Of a DNA stretch of 64,000 nucleotides, positions 23,901 to 35,900 are shown piece by piece. Numbering within the stretch: the stretch's first letter is position 1; each line of letters starts with the position of its first letter. The notes beneath the pieces were generated by a model. It did no database searches, was not told the origin of the DNA, and was given only the letters and a program-made list of their open reading frames with translations. A program made the translations under genes and the position numbers. Where the stretch lies: the NCBI RefSeq assembly GCF_963576615.1, contig NC_088714.1, forward strand, positions 186,001 to 250,000, read 5' to 3'. This DNA comes from Watersipora subatra (lineage: Eukaryota > Bryozoa > Gymnolaemata > Cheilostomatida > Watersiporidae).

Positions 23901-26900
23901 TTAATCGCACTCTACACTTAATACTAATTTTGTCTTCCGGTTCATTGTTTATTATCCTCTCCGGATTTACCGCTTATTCCCTCGCTTTCACTATCACTTT
24001 TAGCTGACCCTTTTAAACCGACTGATCCGAAGAGAAAGAACAAGCAATGCCATTTTTAAAAATCCTCGCGCACTGGCCACCTAGCAGCCGCACTGAGAAT
24101 CGTCTCGCATCCTTGCATCTCAAATTTGTCTTGAATGTAAAGGTATGGGGCTGTATAATAGTAGCATGACTTCATGCTGTAGTACTTAATGGAGGCCCTA
24201 TCGCTCCGACCTACATCAGATTGGTATAGTCGTTGCTTCAAATCCTTCTGTTGGCCACAAGTGCGATGGCACAGGTAGAATCAGCAGAAAAAATGGTTGC
24301 ATACCAAGACGTAATCAACAGCCAGTTTGTTTTCAAATAGCAATTTCATTGTTAGCGGCTGAGCTGCAGGTACCAAAGTGTTATAGCCAGATCGAGAGTT
24401 ATACCGCCCTTTTATGAGATCATTTGTACATTGTTAGTCATTGTTTATGTATGTGAGCAGTATAAAATGAAGGCGGCACACGTTATTGTCAACTATTGTC
24501 TAGGTATTCACCTACCGCTCATTGCTGTTGCGATCTTGTCGAATTCTATCCTCTTTCTCTTTAGATAACAACGATTGCTGCAAGGAAATCAATCAGGCCA
24601 TCAGACGTTGTACCAACATAACGCAAAACATAACGCTGTACTACTAGTGCCTAGTAGCTGGATATTCACAAGATATGTGATTATGTATGTGGTATGTACT
24701 TGAATATTCATACCGCTTTAAGACGTTCCTTTCGTTTTCTTTTCTGCTTTTTGGTTTTCATCTTACAAGTTTTGGAAGCGTTAACTGGTTCTTCTCCTTG
24801 TTCATCGAGAGAACTGTCTGACTGGTCATCTTCATCAACTAGTCCCAGACCTTGTGATAATTCTTTCATAAGGCTAACCTGAACACGTGTAATATTAAAA
24901 ACTATTGAAAGATAGCAGGGGAAGCGAGATAGCAACACACAGTCAAGTGTATCGCCAGCAAGCCTCGCATCGACGTTGGGTTCACTTTGAATATGGGAAG
25001 ATCGAAACCCGATATGAAGTTGATTAAACATCACACCAACATATGTAATGGCCAATATTTTATGTAGGACCAGATGAGCAACTCACCTGTGTGGAATGCT
25101 ACATGCTATTTTAGGTACAGCTATGTAGCCATGACACCTATAACCATTTGAGTTTAAATGACCAAGAGTTAACCATGTAGATATACCATGACTCCCATAT
25201 CATTGCGTAAAGATACTACATTTGGTGTATGGTAAACATTGAGCCAGGCTGAAATAACGCTGTTCTAGTCACCAGAGAGTTACCTAGTTAGGTCCATTGC
25301 CTATCCTCATTGTTCATGCCCCTCATCTAGCTAGGTCAATCCTTGCCATACCCATAGTCTGCTGCCATACCCATAGTCTGCTGCCTTACCCATAGTCTGC
25401 TGCCTTACCCATAGTCTGCTGCCATACCCATAGTCTGCTGCCTTACCCATAGTCTGTTGCGTTACCCATAGTCTGCTGCCTTACCCATAGTCTGCTGCCA
25501 TACCCATAGTCTGCTGCCTTACCCATCGTCTGTTGCCTTACCCAGTCTGCTGCCTTACTCATAGTCTGCTGCCTTACCCATAGTCTGCTGCCTTATCCAT
25601 AGTCTGCTGCCATACCCATAGTCTGCTGCCATACCCATAGTCTGCTGCCTTATCCATAGTCGGCTGCCTTACCCATAATCTAGTACTTCTTACCTGGCTA
25701 GGAGGCCCATCACTACCATAGTTTGGTTTCAATTTTCTCTCTAGTCGTGCTTCATCCACATCTTCCTTGACTTGTTTAACGACTGTTTTTTGCAATAGTT
25801 GCTATAATAGAGAGTATTTAAAATCACTGCAAACATCGTATTTAACAACCAAAAAGCATCCAACTAAGCACACTACAAAACCCTACAAAAATAAGAAAAT
25901 AAATACTACATGTAACTTTTTTGTTTAGCTGTTAATGCTTTCATACCAATTTTACACCATAAAATTAAAAGGTGTGGCGTGTATAATGATTTAACTGCTG
26001 AGAAAACAAAATTACATTTTTGCAAAAGATAAAATAAATTTAGTGGTTTTATTGGTGCAAAAATTGTTAAAAGGTGTACTACCTGTATTAGTGTTGTTGT
26101 TTGGCAGTAGTGTTGTTGTGTCCCAAATGGCTGGCCAGCCTTACTAGATTTCTAAGTGTTTAACCCAGTTTTTTGACATAATATTAGAGGTATCTCGTAG
26201 CAATCTGGCCGTCTGCGCGAATCCGGTAGTACATTTTTCTGTACTTATATGTTAAAGCCACGTGTCAATCATGTGATAAGGTACTAATAATAGAACGTAA
26301 ATAATGACGCATTACAAGCGACAATGTTTGATTTATCACCATAACTGCATTTTTGAAATTATATTACAAAATCTAGTGATAATACTTCTATAGTTTTATT
26401 AATTACTTGTCATATGGTAGAAGAATAAAAAAATTCGAAGTCAGAGGGAGCCGCAGCGAGGGAATGAAAAAGCCGCATGCGGCTCCGCAACCGCAGGTTG
26501 CCAACCCGTGACCTAGACAAATAGCTTACAATCCAGTCCATTGATCAAATTCAAAGTTAGAAAGGTACAAACCACGACTGGATGCTCTTATGTTCAAGAG
26601 CAGGTACTACTGATAAACAGCACGATTAACAGCACGATAAACAGCCACAACAGCTAGAGATTATATGTGGAAGAAACATGTAAGTGCAGTAGATTGATTA
26701 GCGACCTATAGGCTCCAATAAGATGATTAGAAAAGCTGTAGCCATGAGAATGAGCAGGCAGTTAAATTAAAAACATACGACAGTAACACTCAGGCGATAA
26801 ACAGTGGCAAACTGCCCACAGGACCAGTAATACTTGGAAAATACCATGATAGCTAATAAAATGGACAGTTAATAGCAACTGTGAACATACATGTAGGCTA

Positions 26901-29900
26901 TAGTTTCGCTCTACCATACATGATTGGTTACATTTAAACTCTACTATAGATTATTGGTTACATTTCAACTCTACTACACCTGATTGGTTACATGTTAACT
27001 CTACTACACGTGATTGGCTAGACTTCAAATGTACTATAGATGATTGGTTACATTTGGACTCTACTATAGATGATTGGTTACATTTCAACTCTACTACACA
27101 TTATTGGTTACATTTCAACTCTACTACACATGATTGGCTACATTTCAACTGTACTATAGATGATTGGTTACATTTGAGCTCTACTACACATGATTAGTTA
27201 CATTTCTACTCTACTATACATGAGTGATTACATTTGGACTTCACTACACATGATTGGTTACATTTGGATTCTACTATAGATGATTGGTTACATTTCAACT
27301 CTACTACACATGATTAGTTACATTTGGACTCTACTATTGATGAGTGGTTACATTTGGATTCTACTACACATGATTGGTTACATTTGGACTCTACTAATGA
27401 TGATTGGTTACATTTGGACTCTACTACACATGATTGGTTACATTTAGACTCTATTAGTCATCTTAATCATTACTGGGTAGAGCCTGAATAACTGAGTGCA
27501 ACATGATTATGTAGCAATTAACACCAGATATAGACCAGTTATTTAGTGAAATCCTAGAGGTTGTTAGCAAGTCCTGTCTAATTAATAATTACTTATGAAA
27601 CACACGCACAGCATTTGCATTTCAGGCAATCATTTAAAACCTGAAATTAAAAGAAATGTTCCGATGTCAGAGAAGTCTACTTGTGCTATTTCTTGTAATA
27701 TTCACACAAGTTTGATAAAAGCAAAACTAAAAAGAGATTATCGATAAACTTTAAACGATAAAATTATTGGGGCAGCAATATAACACACTTTATAATGATA
27801 GACAGCTGCACATAATATACTTCATTTCTTTGTCTGAAAAATTCTGTTTGATCAGGGTAAAGAGAGTAGAGAGATATTAACTTCATTTACACCAATCAAT
27901 ACAGTTAAATACAATCAATACAGTTAAATACAATCAATACAGTTAAATACAATCAATACAGTTAAAGCAAATTAAAACATGAGACAAAAAACTAAAACAA
28001 AAAATAGTAACATAAATTATGTGTATTGAAAGAAAAAGTTCTTTGTGCACAATCCTAAGTAAGCAAAAACCTAACATTTTATTTATGTAGAAATGCCACT
28101 TAAGGAGTGAGAACAGGCCCAACATGGCTCCCTTTGTCCTTCCTGTGACATTACTTTGTCCACGCTTTACTGTGTAAGACTGAAGTTCATTGCAGCAAAA
28201 ATAAAATATCTACTTCTATCAAACTGAACCATAATATATTTTAAAGAGAAGTTTTTAAACTAATTAATAACAGCTCCATTTGAACAGCAAATTTAACTGT
28301 GTATTTATTGTGTATGCATAGTTTATAACGAGTAGATTAATGCAACAGGAAGTAAGAAGGCACCATATTGGTTTCATACATGCTCTCTCGGTGACATTAT
28401 TTTCTCTATACAATGTTTATTAAGTCTGATACCAACACATACTGTACAAGATTATATAGTTACTAGGCCTTGTTATCGTGGTGAATATTATGCTTTCATG
28501 AACCAAGTTTTACAGAGTTTAAAAAAAAATGATGCAATTGCAACGTGTCTCTCCATAAAGTTTTTAACCAACTAAGCAGATAGTTGGCTTTATACTTGTA
28601 CTGATCATCATTTGTCATTGGCCTGCATCGAGTGATTATATATATTGTTTGGGAGAAAATACTCATGGTTGTTTGTCCTGTAACCACTTTGACAGAGTAT
28701 ATAGATTTTATTGCAGCCATATTTTTACTACATCAACATGAGAGCTGGACGGAGTGAGGTAGGTGGTAATGGTAGACTGTTGTACAGGACAGAATCAGGG
28801 AAGCTAACACTGCCTTACCTGGTGATCATCAAAGGCAGGGTTATAGGAAGAGCCAGGGTGAGGTGTCTCCACAGCTGCGATGGTAGACGGTTTAGCTTGC
28901 AAGGTAGCGGGTGCCTACGTATACAATATCAAAGTAGGTAGGACCATTGCCTAATCATATATGTAAAGTTCAGATTGAAGTTATATAAAGGCAGTCAAGT
29001 CTAAAGAAAAGACAAGAGCTGGAAACTAGATGAGAGGAACAAAACCTAGCAGCATACGGCAATCTATTATTCTTTAATAAACACCTTGACTCGACTTTTC
29101 TTGGTAACAGTGGCAAAATGTTCATCAGCGTATTTGCTAGAGTTATCTTGCCATAGATCATAATTCTCCTGGTGCATCTGTAAATAAGAAATACAATAAA
29201 ACCTTAATTTCAACATCATGGCATTCGATTTTTCAACTCTAGCCCTTGAGTGGCGCTTTATTAGAGGTGACGTTCAAGTAGAGGGTGGCATGTATTTTTC
29301 AAACAAATTTTGAAAAAATAAATCCAACTTTTTTAGCGAATGTCACCTATGTTTTGCACTCTCCTTCGAGCGGACGACATTACTTTTTTTGATGCAATGA
29401 ATCTACTATAACTTACCTCCAACTTGTCGTAGATCTCTAAATAAATATGCATTAAGAAGCTGAGTGATATCTCTACCAGTTGATATTTATTGTTTGCACT
29501 TAACTTACGATGATCTTGTAGCCTGCATAGCAATTTTCTGGAGCTTTCAATTTTTTTATTGTATTTAAGACATTTTTATTTTATAACTATATTTAAGAAC
29601 ATTGCATTAAAGCTCATTGCACTCATTGAAATATTTCCTACAGCTTGCAGCCAAAACTGGCTTTTTATGTGCAATAAAAGAGGAGCTATGAGCATTGATC
29701 CATTGTAAGCCGAATTTGGATAACCCCGTAATGATGCTATCGAATAATATGCTAAAAATCTTCTACCCTACAGGATGAATTTATTCGTGGAGTTAAGTTT
29801 CGTGCAAATTGCCTTTTTATGCATATTCGCGGACTAAGTTATTCGTGGGTGAACACAATCACTCACTATTAAGAACTAACTCTATTGCGGCTAGCAATAG

Positions 29901-32900
29901 AGTTAACCCTTCGCATTCGCACACTGCGTATTTAGGTTTAGTGTTTAGGTTATAGGTATTTATTTAGGTTTAGTTTCTATTTAGCTTACAACTACAAGTC
30001 GATCATGCTAAGCTATAAATTTCTGGCTGCGTTCAGAGGTTTTCACGAATATTCATCGATTTGGAGGCCTTTGATGAACCAACAACTTGTGGTAAGTAAT
30101 GAGTTTTTTCAAAACCATTTGTGACCCAGGCCGTCAGAATGTACAATCGTGCGGTAATTGCATTGTTCACAATAGCACGCTAAGCGTGCTTTACGCTATT
30201 ATATGACTCACGTCACTATTTTAGTAAAAAGTGGTTTATAGTGCATTCAACCCTGCTCTTTCACGTGGTCTTGTTTATTTTTGTGTCTGACCAATCATAA
30301 AGCCATAATTGCCAATTAACTATACCCATATCGGTGGTTGCTATGGAATTTTTCATAACCCAAGATCATAAATATAGGCTCTAACTGTGGGTGCGCGCAT
30401 GTATGTGGCTATTTCCTGTTTTAATGCTTCAGACTAGAACAAAATAAAACCTTCGCAAAAATTACGGCTAGTTGATGCTAGATGATTATTTCTACTTAGA
30501 ATCTGAGTAATCTTAGCTGCCTCAGATCATAGTGAAAGCGATGATGAGGATTGTAATAATAGGGCAACCTTAGAAATACAGCTGCTTACGCAATATGTGG
30601 ATATGCTTAACGATAATGCGAATGAATTAAGCCTGCCTAGCGGCTATTTTTGCGATGACGCCATTCTGCATACTTTGTGACAACCTTGAATAATTTTGTA
30701 AAGAAGTGTGATGCATTGGCAATGGGGTTAACTCGAAGCCCCGGCGATGATTTTAAAAAAGTTTTGGAACTTGGCTACATTTAGTATTTCTGTCTAGCAG
30801 CTAGTTTTTAATTTGAGGCATTAGTTATTCCCTTTTGTGTTTAAAAATAAAATTAATTATTTGCGGAATTTAATAATTCGCGGAATTGACTGTTCGCGAA
30901 ATCGCGAATTTCTATATTCATCGAATATTTTCATCCTGTAGGGTAATTTATAAAGTTATATATAATAATAATCTAGCAAAATGCTACAAGTATAAATTTA
31001 AGAACAAGTGACATAAACAAACCATTATTATGAACAATGCAAAAACAAAAATAAATATTTTTGAAACAAAATATTTGCATCGTTTGCTCGGCCAGTTGCC
31101 TTCTGATTATTGCTTTAATTTGGAACCATTTCAGCTTCTGGCTGTTCAATACCTTCCAGTGTCTTCTGACCTCAACTCTCTTTCTGCAGTGCTGAATTAG
31201 TCGATATTAGCGTTCAAACAATTTTTTAGCAGAGCAAAACAATTACTTGCGGCTGTTCAAAATAATCTTCGCGGAAACAATGATAAAATTTTAGCCGCGT
31301 ACGCGCTTAGCACCATATTTAGCCTCAATATTCCATCATAAATGTTAAACTGTTTTTCACATACGTTAAAGTAGCAAGACCACGTTAAACAAGGAGCTAC
31401 GATTACCCTGATAAAGTAGCAAGGCCACGTTAAACAAGGAGCTACGATTACTCTGATAGAGTAGCAAGGCCACGTTAAACAAGGAGCTACGATTAATCTG
31501 ATAAAGTAGCAAGGCCACGTTAAACAAGGAGCTACGATTACCCTGATAAAGTAGCAAGGCCACGTTAAACAAGGAGCTACGATTACCCTGATAAAGTAGC
31601 AAGGCCACGTTAAACAAGGAGCTACGATTACCCTGATAGAGTAGCAAGGCCACATTAAACAAGGAGCTACGATTACCCTGATAAAGTAGCAAGGCCACGT
31701 TAAACAAGGAGCTACGATTACCCTGATAGAGTAGCAAGGCCACGTTAAACAAGGAGCTACGATTACCCTGATAGAGTAGCAAGGCCACGTTAAACAAGGA
31801 GCTACGATTACCCTGATAAAGTAGCAAGGCCACGTTAAACAAGGAGCTACGATTACCCTGATACAGCTACTAACAAGGAGCTACGATTACCCTGATACCC
31901 TGATAAAGCTACTAATAATTTCTGTGGTGTTGCTTTTAAAGCTTTAATGAAAAATCGTAAGGCTTTCGAGTTAGAAAATGGACTTTTGATACGAACTGCA
32001 AACATAAAACAATTAAATGTTTTTGATGTTGCCGAGTCATTATTAGTTCCATTTTGCGAACAATTTTTTACTGATCACTTATCTACTATATAAACGGCAG
32101 TCGTTGTCTGTCTGTCTGTTTGTCTATTTGTCCGCCTTATAGAGTACCGTACTTTTCAGACTATTAGCCGCTACTAGGTATCTAGGACGCGTTAACGGGA
32201 ATCTCCGGTTAGCACACGCCTCTATTATACGTAACCTAATACGGTAATCATTTGCCGATTTCCCACAAAAATGACGTAATAATTACAACTCTATGGCTTT
32301 CTTTTAGCTTCATGACACGCGATGCTTTTTTGTCCTCGACATATTAGGGCTAATTTGTTTTCGGCAAAACGATATCGACAATAGACTCTTTCGACATTAG
32401 AATTTGGCGATTAAATTTTATTAACTCTATGAAACGCGATGTCGTTTTTGTGAACCTCTATTTCTGACTTTTCTTAAGGTTCAATTGCTAAATCGCTGTT
32501 AAGGTCACTACTTTTCACGTGGACAATTGTAGTACCTCGAAAAGGAATAGCGTTTAGATTCTCTAACCTTCGATCAGACAAAGACACTACAATATTTTAT
32601 TTTTACATAACATATCGTCGTACCAGTATCGTCGTATTCAGAGTTTTGATGGATAGCTATTGGTGGAACAGTAACTTTTTTATACACACACTTCTATGCA
32701 AGAATCGTTATTATTAATTCAACATATTCACGAATTTTTTTTTGTTTTCTCAGTTCGTATTAATTGTATCATTACCAAATCATATCATATTGTAATCGTA
32801 GCAAAACAGACTCAATTTAGCTATTATTAGCTAAATTATTTAGCTAATTATTTCACTGTTACATCTAAACCCTTTATAGCCATTTTATTTTTAAAATTGA

Positions 32901-35900
32901 TTTGACCTGCGCGAAACATTTTTCTCATGATATGAAGTTTAAAAGTTGTTTGACAAAGTAAGTTTGAAAACCTTTACAGTTGTTTTAGGTAGAATGGCAA
33001 ATGTTGTTATATGCTAAATACAAATCAATTTTCTGTTCAGTTTTTTATTACCCGGGCAACGCTGGGTTGAACAGCTAGATGTATTAGCTTACACATTTTT
33101 CCTTTTAAACCTAACCAATTAAGTTTTCGTAATTAATTTCACATTTTACAACAAACATTTGTAAGATTACTGTAAGATTTATCGTGTAAGATTGCAAGTA
33201 TCAGTTTTTCTCCACTCTCTTATATTTACATACATTTACATACTTTGAGAAATATACATATATAGAAGACATATAATTTTAAATTCTCTTATTGCATTTA
33301 AAAACTTTTTATGACTTTTGAATTTATAATATAAGTTTTTTAAAGTTTGTTTCATCGTTGTTATTATTTCAACTTGCATTCTTTTAAACATAAATTGAGT
33401 ATCGTGTTTGAAGTTAAAACATTATTAATTTTCCTATCACGGTTATTATTACTTGATTAGTTTCCAATCTTTATTATTAATATTATTCTTTTATTCAGCC
33501 ATTTTTACCAGGCATTGTTCTAATAAAATTTCAACTACAAATACTATGATATTCTGTCATATTTTTTAATATCGTCGTATTCAAAGAATTGATGGATAAT
33601 TTCTGGTGGGACAGTAACCTTCTTATGCCCACACACTTCTACGCAAGAATTGTTATTATTGATTTAACATATTCACAAATTTTATTTTGTTTTCTCAGTT
33701 TGTATTAATTGTATCATTACCATAGCATCTTTTATTGTAATTGTTGCAAAGCCGACATAATTTAGCTATTACTTGCTAATTATTTGAAATTTACATCTAA
33801 TCCCTTTTACAATTGTTTGATTCTTTGTAATTTATTAGACTGGCAGAAAACCTTTTCCTCATGATATGAAGTTTGAAAGTTAGAGTTGTTTGACAAAGTT
33901 TGATAAACTTTACAGTTGTTTTTATTTTCTCTTAAATTATTTCAACCACACAAAACACTTTTCTCATGATAGGTTACCTATCATGTTTTCTCATGTTACC
34001 TATGTAGTTTGAATGTTAGAATGGCAAATGTTGTTATATATGTTAAATACAAATAGATTTTCTGTGCAAAGACTTTTTTATTACCCGGGTACAAGTACAG
34101 CTTATGGTGTAAAATGTAGAAAAAATACTTTACCGAAGTTGTTTTCGCGCCTTGAAGCAGATTAAAATTTACATTATTTTATTTTAATGGGAAAAATTGT
34201 TTCGGATCTCGAACTTCTGGAACTGATGATGTTTAAGAACTGAGGTTCCACTATACGTTATCAAAAGATATACAGTGGTGTGCATAAACTTGGAATCACC
34301 AGTTAAATCTTCAAATATGTATGTTTATATGCTGTTGTCTAAGAAATTCTTTGGAGTTAAGTGCCTCAACCCCCTCAATATATATATATCATTTGAAAGG
34401 GAAAATTCTGAAGAACAAGATGATGCCAAATATTCGAAAATATTCTCAGATTTTTATCGCTGGGGGTGGATCTACCGAAAGGCAGACTAATTGCAGGCTA
34501 TGAATGTTGTTAGTGAAAATTGATAAAACAGGATACAAACAAACTCTTTTATACAAATTGGTGGCCCTGAAAAGGGCCGTTGGGTTATTGTTGATCTTCA
34601 GAAGGACTGGTAAGGTGTCTTGAGCTGAGCACTAGTATTTTATTGGCCAGCCCTTGTTCTTGATCACCATCTGACACCGTCGAGGCATGCTGTTTACCAA
34701 CTTTCTGAGCTCTTCAGGAGTGATGATGTGATGCCAAGCATGAATAATCTTCTCTATGAGCTCCCGTTTTGTCTTTGGTTTATCTTTGCTGACTATCACA
34801 CCAATACGCTACCAAAGAGTTTCAATGGGATTCAGGTCAGGGCTTTGTGCTGGCCAGTCTATTACCCTCACATTACTTCTGGTCATCCACTCCTTGACTC
34901 TCTTGGCACAGTGGCAGGGTGCATTGTCATCCTGGTAGTACCAGGGTTGGTCGTTGCTGGTGAACAGGCTCCGAGCACTTGGAAGCATGACATCTTCCAT
35001 GGTCTTGATGTATTTGTCTCCATTCATCATGCTTTCACAAATGGAGAGTCTTCCCACACCAAAAGCTGTCATGCAACCCCATACCATGACTCCAGTATGG
35101 TGCTTGATGGTTGGTAGCGTACAAGCCGGGCTGTACTCCTCTCCAGGTCGTCTCCTCACATAACAATTTCCAGAGTGGTTTTGGATGGTAAATGTTGACT
35201 CATCACTGAACAAGACCCTTTGCCATTGGGCTGTTGTCCAGAACCGTTTATCTTTAGCCCACTCTAGACGACGCTTTCGCTGTTTCTCAGAAACTAAGGG
35301 CTTGCGCCTTGCCTTGCAGCCTTTTAAACCATTTGCAAGCAGTCTTCTTCGCACTGTACTGGGGTGAATCTCAATATCTCTGTTGTCCTTGATCTCCTTA
35401 CAAAGTTGAGTACTGTGCAGATGTCTGTCAGCGAGGGATCTTCGTACCAGGTACCGATCTTCGTGGATAGTCGTCTTCTTGGGTCGTCCAGCAGAGTAGG
35501 TGGGTTTAAGACTGCCATTGGAGGTCCAATTCTTGATTGCTGTGTAGACTGCCTTCTGAGAACGACCACATCTTCTGCTGATCAGATTGATATATATAAC
35601 ATCTGGCATGGCATCATAATTGGCAGGAAAATAGAAAGCAAATGGAAGATCCATTCGATATAGAGTGAACCAAACAATGTGATTCCAAGTTTATGCACAC
35701 CACTGTAGGTCGCTGAAAGTTATGAAGTTTTAAATTTACATTGGTTTGAAAATCTTTGCAGTTGTTTTATTTATTTTTAAATCAGTTGTCCTGCACAAAA
35801 CCTTTTCCTCATGATAAGAAGTTTGAAAGTTGTAGTTGTTTGAAAAAGTTTGAAAACCTTTACAGTTGTTTTATTTTCTCTCTTAATTTATTTCAACTAC

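Larger units (their letters stand above)
29193..32081. mobile_element. TIR element, left part (continues at 36760), in NOP53 intron 4
   Basis: It begins AAAACCTTAATTTCAACATC and GGCATTCGATTTTTC, and shows the same order of blocks as the shorter copy at 58710-59823 (AGTTGATATTTATTG, TTTGCTCGG, CTTCTGACCTCAACTCT). It holds a nested TIR element (29765-30944) and the 45-bp minisatellite (31366-31912). The element is cut at 32081 by a Helitron and resumes at 36760 with GTGGCGCTCAAATAGAGGTG, the counterpart of 59790. Family unknown; TAN-type insertion not determined. Confidence 0.65.

Noticed and set aside
31257-31842. Two overlapping ORFs of 132 and 158 codons with 15-residue repeats
   Set aside because: By-products of the 45-bp minisatellite inside a transposon.
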